Source of the DNA: JBBTCX01 sp964494205
GTDB taxonomy: Bacteria > Planctomycetota > Phycisphaerae > UBA1845
DNA: 64,000 nt
NCBI GenBank assembly: GCA_964494205.1
Contig: CAZBRD010000002.1
Coordinates: 186,001-250,000, forward strand
Reading direction: 5' to 3'
Of this stretch, positions 17,407 through 26,353 are shown one piece after another. The first letter of the stretch is position 1. Each line of letters starts with the position of its first letter. Made by a program: the position numbers and the translations under genes. The notes beneath the pieces were generated by a model. The model made no database searches and was not told the origin of the DNA. It was given only the letters and a program-made list of their open reading frames with translations.

Positions 17407-20400
17407 ATGCGGAGTGAGAGGCAAATTTTTGGGAAGCGATGCGCGCTGTGGGGGCGGATGAACCTCACGTGTGCAGCGTTTGGGCTGGCCGCGTTGTTGT
17501 GTCCCACTATTGGTATGGGGCAGATTGTCATAAATGAAATCAGAGCGGATCAAAACAGCACTGATAATGATGAGTACTTTGAATTGAAAGGTCCGCCCGG
17601 GGCCTCGTTAGCGGGACTCACGTACATTGTTATTGGAGACGGAACCGGCGGAAGCGGTGTCATTGAGGTAGTAGTTTCTCTGTCTGGTTCCATTCCGGGT
17701 GATGGCTATTTCCTCGCCTCAGAGAGCACCTTTACGATTGCCGGCGGGTTAGCGTCGGTTGATCTAAACCTTGGCGCGACGGGTCTCAATTTCGAGAACG
17801 ACGATTCCGTCACGCACATGTTGGTTTCCGGTTTCACTGGAACGAATGGCCAGGATCTTGACGCTGACAACAACTGCGTGCTTGACGTGACACCGTGGAC
17901 AAGTGTTCTGGATGTCATCGCGTTCGTCGGCGGTCCGGGTAACCCGCCAGGCACGTCAGAGTGTCATTATGGTCCTCCGACAATAGGTCCAGATCCTGGT
18001 CCTCCGAGCAACGTTGGCGAACCTTGGCACATTCAGCGTTGTGCAGACGGAACAGGTTCGTTCATTCTAGCTAGTCAGGATTTGGTTGGCGGAGGTGGCA
18101 ACGATTCTCCTGGTGCTGCTAACGTCTGCCCTTGTACGCAAAACTCCGACTGCAACGACAACAATGCTTGCACGGATGACACGTGCAACGTGGGCACGGG
18201 TGCATGTGTGTTTACGAACAACTCGGTTGCTTGCACCGATGACGGCAACGCGTGTACGGATGATGTGTGTGCGGGAGGCGCTTGTACGCACCCCAACAAC
18301 TCAAATCCGTGTAACGACGGGTTGTTCTGCACTGCTACAGACATTTGCTCGGGCGGCGCATGCGTTGGTTCAGGTACGCCGTGCCTGCCTGCTCAGACTT
18401 GCGATGAGCCCACCGATTCCTGTTTCAACTGCACGCTGGACAGCCAATGCAACGACAGCAATCCGTGCACCGATGATACTTGCCAGGCAGGCAACTGCGT
18501 GTTCACTAATGACGACACGAACCCATGCGACGATGGTCAATTCTGCACGGGTACTGATTCTTGCCTGGCAGGTGCGTGCGTCAGTGCTGGCGATCCATGC
18601 ACTCCGCCGCAGGTTTGCAATGAAGCCACCGACACATGCGATGCACCGCCTAATGGTGCGTGCTGCGTGGCGGGTTTCTGCACGAACGTAGCGAATGCGG
18701 CTGCATGCACGGCGCTGAACGGCACGTTCCAGGGCAGCGGTTCGGATTGCTCTTCGGTGAATTGCCCAGCTTCGGGCGTGGTGATCAACGAGATTCGCGT
18801 CGATCAACCAAGCACCGACAACGATGAGTATTTCGAGTTGTTTGGTCCGGCGGGTCAATCGCTCAGCGGCCTAACTTATGTCGTCATTGGCGACGGTCTT
18901 GGCGGCAGCGGCATCATTGAAACGATTGTGAACCTGAATGGTCAAGTCATTCCGGCTGATGGTCACTTCCTTGTCGCCGAATCGACATGGACCGGTTGCC
19001 ACGGCTCGGTTCCGGACTTCACGGTCTCGGGAAACGGATTGAACTTCGAAAACACGGACAATTTCACTCACTTGCTTGTGGCAGGTTTCACCGGTACGAG
19101 CGGCCAGGATCTCGACACGGATAACAATTGTGCGCTCGACGTCACACCGTGGCTCGGCGTTGTCGACTTGGTTGCCCTGGCGCTGCGACCGAATTCACTG
19201 GCTGACCATACGGCCATTGAGTGCTCGTATGGCCCGCCAACCGTCGATTTCCAGGTTGAAGAAGCAAACGGAAACATTCCCGCACCGGGTCTCGCCTTGC
19301 GATGTGACGACGGTGTCGGTGCGTTCAAGGCCGGCGATGCTGATCCGTTCTGCTCTATTGATACTCCGGGTACGGCAAACCTTTGCGTCATTCCGAGTGG
19401 TGCGTGCTGCCGCGCTGGCGTTTGCACTGTAGAAACGCAGTCAGAGTGCGTATCTCCTAACGGTGGCATCTACCAAGGTGATAACACAACGTGTGATCTT
19501 CCGTTCACATGTCCAGCGCCGACCAATGCTCAGATTCGCATTACTGAGTACATGTACAACCAAGGCACGACTTCGGGCGAGTTTGTTGAGTTTACCAACA
19601 TCGGTCTGGTTCCGGTTGATATGACCGGCTGGAGTTATGACGACATTAGCCGAACACCAGGTTCGGTCAGCTTGAGTGCGTTTGGCGTCGTTGCTCCGGG
19701 TCAATCGGTGATTCTGTCTGAGTCACCAGCTGGGACGTTCGCGACTGAATGGGGTCTTGCGGGTGTCACAATAATCGGTGGCAACGTTCAAAATCTTGGT
19801 GGCGATGATGAAATCAATCTCTATGACAATGCAGCCGCATTGGTGGATCGCCTGTCGTTCGGCCCGGCTGGGTTCCCCGGATCAATTTCGTCGAACGACA
19901 TCAGCGGTTGGCCGTGCTCGACTGCGGTCGGCATGAACAACATCTACGGCTGGCGCTTGTCAGTCATCGGCGACGCACAGAGCTCGTTCGCCTCGTTGAC
20001 TGGTCCGCCGTCTGACGTCGGAAATCCAGGCCAATATGTCGCCGTGTCGTGCGGTGCCTGCTGCACGCCGGTTGGCTGCACGGATACGACGCAGGCTGAT
20101 TGCCAAACGCAGGGTGGTAGCTACCAAGGCGATGGAACGATCTGCGATGACGCCGATCTTGATGCCGATGGCGTTGCTGACACGTGCGACAACTGTCCTG
20201 ACGATGCGAACTTCCTGCAGCAGGATGCTGACGGTGACGGTGTGGGCGATGCGTGCGACAACTGCGTGAACGCTTCGAATCCGGATCAGACTGATACGGA
20301 TGGCGACAACTTCGGCGATGCGTGCGACGGTTGTCCGACGGACCCGAACAAGACTGCACCGGGCGCCTGCGGTTGCAATAATCTGGAAACCGATAGCGAC

Positions 20401-20991
20401 GGTGACGGTACTCCGAATTGCATCGACGGTTGCCCGGACGATCCGAACAAGATCGCAGCCGGTATCTGCGGTTGCGGTGTTGCGGATACGGACACTGACG
20501 GTGACGGCACTCCGAACTGCAACGACGGTTGCCCGAATAATCCGAATCTGACTTCGCCGGGCGTCTGCGGTTGCGACAGCACCGACAGTGACGGTGACGG
20601 TACGCTGAACTGCGCTGATGGTTGCCCGAACGATCCGAACAAGGTCGCGCCGGGTATCTGCGGTTGTGGTTCACCGGAAACGGACAGCGATCTGGACGGC
20701 ACGCCGAATTGCAATGACGGCTGCCCGTCTGACCCGAACAAAACGCTTCCGGGTACCTGCGGTTGCGGCGTGTCCGATGGAGACACCGACGGCGACGGCG
20801 TTGCGGATTGCAACGACGTGTGTCCGGGCGGCGACGACACAGTGGACAACAACGGCAACGGCACGCCGGATGATTGCGATGCGGGCAACACGATCCCGAC
20901 GGTCAGCACGTGGGGCATGATCGTGATGGCCATGCTGCTGCTGACGGCTGGAAAGCTGTACTTCGGTCGTCGCGAGGTCGCGATGAACTAA
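17407..20991 (+). CDS. Giant secreted Cys-rich/lamin-tail/TSP3-like protein with IPTL-CTERM tail (copy 2)
   Basis: The 1194-aa paralogue of the gene at 13243 has the order signal peptide (CAAFGLAALLCPTIGMGQ), lamin-tail domain 1 (IVINEIRADQNSTDNDEYF), a shorter Cys-rich array (CTDDGNACTDDVCAGGACTH type units), and lamin-tail domain 2 (VVINEIRVDQPSTDNDEYF). Then come a GACCRAGVC module, lamin-tail domain 3 (IRITEYMYNQGTTSGEFVEF), TSP3-like repeats and the tail IPTVSTWGMIVMAMLLLTAG. Domain 1 here resembles domain 2 of both proteins more than domain 1 of copy 1, so modules have been reshuffled. The ATG at 17407 follows GGAGGATGAAGT directly. The shared motif and terminator suggest that both copies are controlled alike. 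Function is inferred only as a surface or extracellular Ca-binding structural protein. Confidence 0.88.
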   Translation: MRSERQIFGKRCALWGRMNLTCAAFGLAALLCPTIGMGQIVINEIRADQNSTDNDEYFELKGPPGASLAGLTYIVIGDGTGGSGVIEVVVSLSGSIPGDGYFLASESTFTIAGGLASVDLNLGATGLNFENDDSVTHMLVSGFTGTNGQDLDADNNCVLDVTPWTSVLDVIAFVGGPGNPPGTSECHYGPPTIGPDPGPPSNVGEPWHIQRCADGTGSFILASQDLVGGGGNDSPGAANVCPCTQNSDCNDNNACTDDTCNVGTGACVFTNNSVACTDDGNACTDDVCAGGACTHPNNSNPCNDGLFCTATDICSGGACVGSGTPCLPAQTCDEPTDSCFNCTLDSQCNDSNPCTDDTCQAGNCVFTNDDTNPCDDGQFCTGTDSCLAGACVSAGDPCTPPQVCNEATDTCDAPPNGACCVAGFCTNVANAAACTALNGTFQGSGSDCSSVNCPASGVVINEIRVDQPSTDNDEYFELFGPAGQSLSGLTYVVIGDGLGGSGIIETIVNLNGQVIPADGHFLVAESTWTGCHGSVPDFTVSGNGLNFENTDNFTHLLVAGFTGTSGQDLDTDNNCALDVTPWLGVVDLVALALRPNSLADHTAIECSYGPPTVDFQVEEANGNIPAPGLALRCDDGVGAFKAGDADPFCSIDTPGTANLCVIPSGACCRAGVCTVETQSECVSPNGGIYQGDNTTCDLPFTCPAPTNAQIRITEYMYNQGTTSGEFVEFTNIGLVPVDMTGWSYDDISRTPGSVSLSAFGVVAPGQSVILSESPAGTFATEWGLAGVTIIGGNVQNLGGDDEINLYDNAAALVDRLSFGPAGFPGSISSNDISGWPCSTAVGMNNIYGWRLSVIGDAQSSFASLTGPPSDVGNPGQYVAVSCGACCTPVGCTDTTQADCQTQGGSYQGDGTICDDADLDADGVADTCDNCPDDANFLQQDADGDGVGDACDNCVNASNPDQTDTDGDNFGDACDGCPTDPNKTAPGACGCNNLETDSDGDGTPNCIDGCPDDPNKIAAGICGCGVADTDTDGDGTPNCNDGCPNNPNLTSPGVCGCDSTDSDGDGTLNCADGCPNDPNKVAPGICGCGSPETDSDLDGTPNCNDGCPSDPNKTLPGTCGCGVSDGDTDGDGVADCNDVCPGGDDTVDNNGNGTPDDCDAGNTIPTVSTWGMIVMAMLLLTAGKLYFGRREVAMN

Positions 20992-21064
20992 GCAAGGCTT
21001 AGTACCAGTCCTTAGAAACAAACAACGCCGCCCGATTCGAACAAAGAACCGGGCGGCTTCTTTT
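20183..21064 (+). repeat. Long near-identical tract, copy 2
   Basis: Second copy of the segment at 16322-17207, constant offset 3861 bp. Differences are mostly single bases (for example GCGTGGATGG against GCGCTGATGG). Confidence 0.9.
21027..21064 (+). terminator. Intrinsic terminator after giant gene copy 2, one stem mismatch
   Basis: GCCGCCCGATTC (21027-21038) against GAACCGGGCGGC (21046-21057) leaves one A-C mismatch compared with the perfect stem at 17166; TTCTTTT follows. The minus-strand TPR gene ends at 21088, so this also separates converging transcripts. Confidence 0.85.
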
Positions 21065-21087
21065 CGTGTATCAAGCTCGAATTTGAG

Positions 21088-22101
21088 TTACCTACCCCGA
21101 CTATCGAGCAGTAACTCCTCGGGGTTTGTCGCGTTCGGCTTGTAGTGGGCGATTAGCTTACGAATCCGCGGCTGATCGGGGTCAAGCTCCAACGATCGGT
21201 GCCAGTTCTCCAAAGCACGGTCGCGTGATTCCGCTGCTGTCTTATCGTTGATGTATTTCAGCATGTGAATGGAGCCGAGACCCGCATACGCCCGCGGGAG
21301 GTCAGAGTCATAGGCCAGTGCAGTCATGTAGCTCTTTTCCGCGAGTTCGTACTCCTTTTCGCGGAACAAACAATAGCCAAGTGACTCGTGTGCAGCCGCC
21401 AGTTGCGGGTCGATTCGGATAGCCTCATCCAGCGCCAGCCGCGCCAACTTCAGCCGATCCTGATTTACATAAGTCCGCGCCAAGTTCACCAGCACTAATG
21501 GCTGCCGACTGTCTCGCTCCAGGGCTTCTTTGTATGCGCGGACGGCTGCGTAGTATTTTTCTTGTGCGTCCAGTGCGACTCCGAGATTCACATAGGCAAA
21601 GGGGCGGTTAGGATCCAAATCGATTGCCTTCTGGAATCGCTCGACGGCTTGGCCCATATCGCCGGTCTGCTGGTAACAGACTCCGAGGTTCAACTGCGAA
21701 TCAAAGTCGTTGGGCTGCAATTCGCAGGCGTGCAGGTATGCCTGAATCGCATCCTTCAGCCGATTCGTGAAATGATAAAGTTGTGCCAGGTTCTGAGTAT
21801 CGAGGAATGACTTCGGGTTCAAGCGAACCGCTTCGACGAAACTATCGATGGCCTCCTCATACTCGCCAAGGCGTCGATAGATGACACCCATCTTCGAATG
21901 GGCTACGGCCATCTGCGGAGACAACCGCGCAGCCTCATGGAATTCGGTGAGGGCGGCCTGCAGGTTATTCTGCTCTAGCAGCGCCTCTCCGCGGGACAAT
22001 CTCTGTTCCGCCTGGTGCTGTTTCACGCCCTGACAACCTGCCAGGGCCCAGCAGAGGACCGTTGTCTGACAAGAATGCAATATCAACTTTCTTGCGTTCA
22101 T
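21088..22101 (-). CDS. TPR-repeat lipoprotein
   Basis: The 337-aa protein has a lipoprotein signal peptide with lipobox ALAGC (Cys at about residue 23), so it should be lipid-anchored in the periplasm or outer membrane. From about residue 30 to 320 it is built of tetratricopeptide repeats of ~34 residues, for example AVAHSKMGVIYRRLGEYEEA, ANLNLGVCYQQTGDMGQA-like units and AYVNLGVALDAQEKYYAAV. TPRs scaffold protein-protein contacts; the partner is unknown. The gene converges with the giant surface gene and is divergent from the glycosyltransferase at 22271, with 169 bp between for two promoters. No enzyme domain is visible. Confidence 0.9.
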   Translation of the reverse strand: MNARKLILHSCQTTVLCWALAGCQGVKQHQAEQRLSRGEALLEQNNLQAALTEFHEAARLSPQMAVAHSKMGVIYRRLGEYEEAIDSFVEAVRLNPKSFLDTQNLAQLYHFTNRLKDAIQAYLHACELQPNDFDSQLNLGVCYQQTGDMGQAVERFQKAIDLDPNRPFAYVNLGVALDAQEKYYAAVRAYKEALERDSRQPLVLVNLARTYVNQDRLKLARLALDEAIRIDPQLAAAHESLGYCLFREKEYELAEKSYMTALAYDSDLPRAYAGLGSIHMLKYINDKTAAESRDRALENWHRSLELDPDQPRIRKLIAHYKPNATNPEELLLDSRGR

Positions 22102-22270
22102 GATCGTTGCCCCTCAATCGGGTTTATTTTCTTTTTGTATCGACCGGCTACGTGAGTCAAGTTCAACCGGTGGGGGTGTGAAGTCGTTGATTTGATCTTT
22201 CCAACCACGGGCGCTACGATGTCGCAACATTGAACCGGCAGGGAGGCCGTTCGGAAAGGAACAACAGCGG

Positions 22271-23014
22271 ATGAGTCCACGTTTCCTCCTCGCCATACCG
22301 GTTTTCAACGAAGAAAAGTACATTTTGAACGTCGTGGACAAGGCCCGGCGCTATTGTCGCGACATACTGATCGTTGATGACGGGTCCACGGACCGCACAG
22401 GCGAACTATTACGCAGAATTGCGGATTTACATGTGCTGACCCACGCCGAGAACCGCGGGTACGGCAAGAGCCTCGCGGATGTGTTCTGCTTCGCCCAATC
22501 GCACGGGTACGATTGGCTTATCACGATGGATGCTGACGAGCAGCATGAAGCCTCGCACATTCCGCGATTCATGCAGGCGGCCGTTCGCGGCTCGGCAGAC
22601 GTGATCAGCGGGACTCGCTATCCCAACGGCTGGGACGATGAAACGATGGTTCCGCAGGATCGCCGGGAGATCAATCGAAAGATCACTGGATTCCTCAATG
22701 ACCGGCTTGACCTGAACATTACTGACGCATTTTGCGGTTTCAAAGCTTATCGCGTGGCTGCCTTGCCAAGCATTCACATTACTGTTCCCGGATATGCGAT
22801 GCCCATGCAGTTCTGGGTGCAGGCTTCCCGCGCCGGGTTGCGTATTGAGGAGCTTCCTGTCCGGTTGATCTACAACGATCCGACACGCCACTTTGGCGGA
22901 ATCCTTGACGACCCGACGGCCCGGCTTCAGCACTATCTGGAAGTGTTTGAGTCAGAGTGGGCCTCGCAGAGAGGGGCGATTCACCTGACAAATCCGTGTG
23001 CGGCCTGCTGTTGA
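22271..23014 (+). CDS. Glycosyltransferase family 2 (dolichyl-phosphate mannosyltransferase-like)
   Basis: The 247-aa cytoplasmic GT-A enzyme is predicted to transfer a sugar from a nucleotide donor. N-terminal LLAIPVFNEEKYILNVVD and ILIVDDGSTDRTGELL form the donor-binding half. ENRGYGKSLADVF resembles the region after it in polyprenyl-phosphate mannosyltransferases, and WLITMDADEQHE carries the metal-binding DxD-type motif. There is no C-terminal membrane segment. Acceptor and sugar cannot be read from the sequence; a polyprenyl phosphate is plausible. Its stop TGA overlaps the possible TTG start of the next gene (TTGA at 23011), which suggests translational coupling. It heads a plus-strand run of genes to about 27.2 kb. 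Confidence 0.9.
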   Translation: MSPRFLLAIPVFNEEKYILNVVDKARRYCRDILIVDDGSTDRTGELLRRIADLHVLTHAENRGYGKSLADVFCFAQSHGYDWLITMDADEQHEASHIPRFMQAAVRGSADVISGTRYPNGWDDETMVPQDRREINRKITGFLNDRLDLNITDAFCGFKAYRVAALPSIHITVPGYAMPMQFWVQASRAGLRIEELPVRLIYNDPTRHFGGILDDPTARLQHYLEVFESEWASQRGAIHLTNPCAACC

Positions 23015-24567
23015 GTGACAACCCGCGACTAGATCGATTAAGCCTTAGGACACCGCGTCGTCACGGCGAAGTTTTGGTTGCGCCGAATGCCGATGCATGG
23101 GCTGCCATTGCACGGGAAAACTCCACGCTGCTTTCGGAAAGCCAAACTCAACTTGTCGGTGCGTCGCTTTCACAATGGCGGCGTCGGACGCGTGAGGCTG
23201 TTTTTGGCACGAACGATCGATTGATCGTCATGGCGGGTCATCAGCCGGAATTCTATCACCCGGGGGTGTGGGCCAAGTTTGTGGCTGCCCATCGATTTGC
23301 GGAATCGGTGGGCGGATTGGCCGTCAATCTTGTAACCGATGCTGACACTCCCAAGTCGATGAAAATTGGTGTGCCATCGATCAGGGGGCGTGAACTCATT
23401 GTTCGTCAAATCGCGGCTTTGCCTGCGCGCTCAGGTCTTGCTTTTGAGGACTTGCCGGCGATTTCGCGAGGCGAACTCTCGCGGTTGGAAACAGAGGTTG
23501 CCGAAGCGGCGGGCGGCCATATCGAAACGTCGCCGTGGCGTCAGTTCATCGAGAGTATTCGCGCCGCCCAATCAAACAACTTCGTCGAGCAATTTGGAGA
23601 CGGGATTCGGGCCATCAACCAGCAGTTTGGCCTTTCGCTCGTGACTCGCCGGTTGAGTCAGATTTGGGGCGGGACACTCCTGTTCGACCTCGTTGAAAAT
23701 GCTCCATGCTTCGCTCAAGTTTACAACAATGCGTTGCGTCAATATCGCGAACGTTACCACGTGCGGGGCTCGACGCGGCCGATGCCGGATTTGCAAGTCG
23801 ACGCAAACAACTGCGAGCTTCCGCTTTGGGCATTTCGATCGGGTGAGCGGCGTCGGCGTGTTTTTCTTCGCCGGGATAGTGAAGGCCAGCACTTGACGGC
23901 TGACAATGAGACTATCGTGTCGCTATCGAATTGGCGGGAACAATTCGCCGGTGCACACACAGACGGATCACTTTGCAACGTATGGAAGATTCGCCCACGC
24001 GCGCTCATGCTAACGATATGGGCGCGCCTCATGCTTGCGGACCTGTTCATTCACGGCATTGGTGGTGCGAAGTATGACGAAATCAGCGATGTGATCCTCA
24101 AGAATTACTACCGGATTGATCCGCCACAATTCGCTTGCGTTACGGCAACCTTGCACATCGGGTTGCCCGAATCTGATGCTACACCCGAAGAGCTGTTGCG
24201 ATTGCAACGTGTGCTTCGCGATATGCAAGCCAATCCGTATTTGTTCGCGAAGACGGAGATCGGTCGGGAACTTGCGAATCGTCGACGCGAGGTCACGGAG
24301 AATTCATGCCTGCTTCGCGAATCACGTCCGCGCGATCGCCAGGCACGCCGACAGGTCTATCGTGAGATTCAATCCTTGAACGCTGAGCTGCTGGAAAGGG
24401 GGGGGCTCGATTTCGAGTCCGTCAGACAGCAACTAGCGGTTTGCAAAAAAGAACTGGATCAAAACCAAATCGCTCGGGGTCGCGAGTATTTTGTCGGGCT
24501 GTACCCTATCGATCGGTTGGGAGCGCTGGTTGACGCGCTACCTGCACCGTCTGCTTTTCGTGTATAG
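23011..24567 (+). CDS. Conserved unknown, distantly reminiscent of BshC (bacillithiol ligase family)
   Basis: The ~518-aa soluble protein has no signal peptide or membrane helix. The best-marked motif is VMAGHQPEFYHPGVWAKFVA followed by NLVTDADTPKSMKIG. Its layout (G-H-Q-P, then a Gly/Pro step, Lys, and an acidic D-x-D) is reminiscent of the GQQPGLFGGP...K...EDHD motif of BshC, the cysteine-adding enzyme of bacillithiol synthesis. The resemblance is local and recalled, not tested. The C-terminal part is helical (RQARRQVYREIQSLNAEL) and ends REYFVGLYPIDRLGALV. The frame is open upstream to a GTG at 22957 (58-bp overlap with the glycosyltransferase) and has another GTG at 22996. The TTG at 23011 gives a 4-bp stop/start overlap and is a guess. 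Confidence 0.65.
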   Translation: MSDNPRLDRLSLRTPRRHGEVLVAPNADAWAAIARENSTLLSESQTQLVGASLSQWRRRTREAVFGTNDRLIVMAGHQPEFYHPGVWAKFVAAHRFAESVGGLAVNLVTDADTPKSMKIGVPSIRGRELIVRQIAALPARSGLAFEDLPAISRGELSRLETEVAEAAGGHIETSPWRQFIESIRAAQSNNFVEQFGDGIRAINQQFGLSLVTRRLSQIWGGTLLFDLVENAPCFAQVYNNALRQYRERYHVRGSTRPMPDLQVDANNCELPLWAFRSGERRRRVFLRRDSEGQHLTADNETIVSLSNWREQFAGAHTDGSLCNVWKIRPRALMLTIWARLMLADLFIHGIGGAKYDEISDVILKNYYRIDPPQFACVTATLHIGLPESDATPEELLRLQRVLRDMQANPYLFAKTEIGRELANRRREVTENSCLLRESRPRDRQARRQVYREIQSLNAELLERGGLDFESVRQQLAVCKKELDQNQIARGREYFVGLYPIDRLGALVDALPAPSAFRV

Positions 24568-24640
24568 TGCGAACTCGTGTGCGGCTTCGATGAACCGAAG
24601 CGAATAACGTGAAATGGGCACACGCGATCGGGAGAATACC

Positions 24641-25045
24641 ATGGGCGACGAGAAGAAGAGCGGATTGCATATTGATTCGGATTGGAAGGCAGAGGCAGCG
24701 AAGGAGAAGGAACGACTTGCCGAGCAGGAGCGAGCTGCTGCGGAAGCGAATCGGGACATGCCCGGTGCAGGCGGTCCGGCCGGTTTCTTCGACATCATCA
24801 ATCTGCTGGCTATGCAGGCCGCGGTCGGGATAGGTGGGTTTCAAGGCCCCGGCGGCGAACGCATTCCGCCAAACCTCGCATCCGCAAAACACCATATCGA
24901 CCTGCTGGAAGTGCTCGAACAGAAGACGGTCAACAATCTCACCGATGACGAAAAGCGAGTGCTGAACCAGGTGTTGTATGAGCTTCGAATGCGATACGTG
25001 CAGATTGTCTCAGCCGCGACCGGCGTAAGCGCCGGAGGTGCGTGA
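24641..25045 (+). CDS. DUF1844-family small protein
   Basis: The 134-aa cytoplasmic protein has a charged N-terminal coiled-coil-like stretch (WKAEAAKEKERLAEQERAAA, about 13-32). A conserved core follows: FFDIINLLAMQAAVGIGG, then a short loop and AKHHIDLLEVLEQKTVNNLT ending in VLYELRMRYVQI. This is the pattern of DUF1844 proteins, which are widespread in Planctomycetota and other phyla and whose function is unknown. The ATG at 24641 has GGGAGA upstream; the frame opens at 24614. It lies in the same run as the BshC-reminiscent gene (73 bp upstream) and the rhomboid gene (60 bp downstream). Confidence 0.85.
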   Translation: MGDEKKSGLHIDSDWKAEAAKEKERLAEQERAAAEANRDMPGAGGPAGFFDIINLLAMQAAVGIGGFQGPGGERIPPNLASAKHHIDLLEVLEQKTVNNLTDDEKRVLNQVLYELRMRYVQIVSAATGVSAGGA

Positions 25046-25105
25046 ATCACGCGACTAATGAATGCGCATAAGAGTCCTAATCCTAGCCCTCGGTAATCTT
25101 CAGCG

Positions 25106-26341
25106 ATGCTCCTAATCCCCATCCGAACCGAATGCGATACTCCTCGCACTCCCTACGCCAATTACGCGCTGATCGGTCTCAACCTGCTGATTTTCATCGT
25201 GCTTCATCCGCGATTTACGGGCAGCAAGTTCGAGGGGCTACAGGACAACTACTTTTCCTTTTTTTCAGATGCCCCTGCGCTGTGGCAGTTTTTCACCTAT
25301 CAATTTGCGCATGCCGATGGGATGCACATTCTGGCTAACATGCTCTTCCTGTGGCTTTTCGGCAACGGCGTAAACGCCAAGATGGGGCACTTGCCATACA
25401 TTCTCTTCTACCTCGCCGGCGGAGTCTTTGCAGCATGGGGACATGCGGTCGTTCGACCTGAGGGATCGAGTCTGATTGGGGCGTCGGGTGCGATCGCGGC
25501 TATCACGACTGCGTATCTTGTCCTTTTTCCTCGCAGCCGGGTTACTGTGCTTTTCTGGGTTTTCTTGTTCATCCATACGTTTGAGTGGCCGGCGATGATC
25601 CTCATTGGGGTCAAGATCATCGTCTGGGACAACATCGTGGCCCCTCACTTCGGTGCCAGCGAACGTGTCGCGTATGATGCGCATCTGGCTGGTTATCTGT
25701 TCGGCTTCATTGGAGCACTGGTCATGCTTCTCTTCCGCGCGCTCCCACGCGATCAGTTCGATCTGCTTGCGCTTTGGAAGCGATGGAACCAGCGCCGCCA
25801 AATCGCTGCAGCCATGGCCAATCCGGCGACTGCAGCGCAAATGCAATACGGCACCGTCGCACGACCCGTTTCGATGTCTAAGAAAGAGCACCAAATTGAA
25901 GACGAGCGGCTGGATCGCCTCAACGACATGCGCGATCAAATCGGCAGCGCCATAACCCGAAAGGATCTTGTTGAAGCTGTTCGGCTATATCGCGACCTGC
26001 TGCAGCTTGACCCAGCACAAAGCTTATCCGAACGTGCCCAGCTTACGATTGCACGCACGATGTTCGACGACAACGATCCTGCCAGTGCCGCCGCCGCTTA
26101 TGAACGATTTCTCAGAACCTACCCGCGTTCCCACGAAGCGGAAGACGTGCGTTTGTTGCTCGGAATCATCTACGCCCGCGATCTTCGCCGATATGAAGAA
26201 GCCGACGTCCATCTTACGGAGTCTTGGAATAATCTGCGGGATGAGAATCGTCGTGCACAGTGTTTGCGGTTTTTGCAGGACGTAAGGGCGGGTCTGGGTC
26301 GGCCATCGCCGCTTGTAGCCGCACCCACGAGCCCGGTCTAA
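25106..26341 (+). CDS. Rhomboid-family intramembrane serine protease with C-terminal TPR-like domain
   Basis: This 411-aa inner-membrane protein has a rhomboid core (about 1-215) with six predicted membrane segments. It carries the motif HILANMLFLWLFG, the catalytic Ser127 in GASGA, and the catalytic His193 in AYDAHLAGYLFG, so the Ser-His dyad is intact. From about 240 to 400 a cytosolic helical part reads as TPR-like repeats (LVEAVRLYRDLLQLDPAQ, DDNDPASAAAAYERFLRTYP). Rhomboids cut transmembrane substrates; the TPR part may recruit them, which is inference. It stands 12 bp before the aminotransferase gene and is probably co-transcribed with it. Confidence 0.93.
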   Translation: MLLIPIRTECDTPRTPYANYALIGLNLLIFIVLHPRFTGSKFEGLQDNYFSFFSDAPALWQFFTYQFAHADGMHILANMLFLWLFGNGVNAKMGHLPYILFYLAGGVFAAWGHAVVRPEGSSLIGASGAIAAITTAYLVLFPRSRVTVLFWVFLFIHTFEWPAMILIGVKIIVWDNIVAPHFGASERVAYDAHLAGYLFGFIGALVMLLFRALPRDQFDLLALWKRWNQRRQIAAAMANPATAAQMQYGTVARPVSMSKKEHQIEDERLDRLNDMRDQIGSAITRKDLVEAVRLYRDLLQLDPAQSLSERAQLTIARTMFDDNDPASAAAAYERFLRTYPRSHEAEDVRLLLGIIYARDLRRYEEADVHLTESWNNLRDENRRAQCLRFLQDVRAGLGRPSPLVAAPTSPV

Positions 26342-26353
26342 GGGAGCCAACGA

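Noticed and set aside
22271..24567. Complete bacillithiol pathway
   Set aside because: The glycosyltransferase is GT2-type, not the GT4-type BshA, and no BshB deacetylase is present; only the second gene has a weak BshC-like motif.
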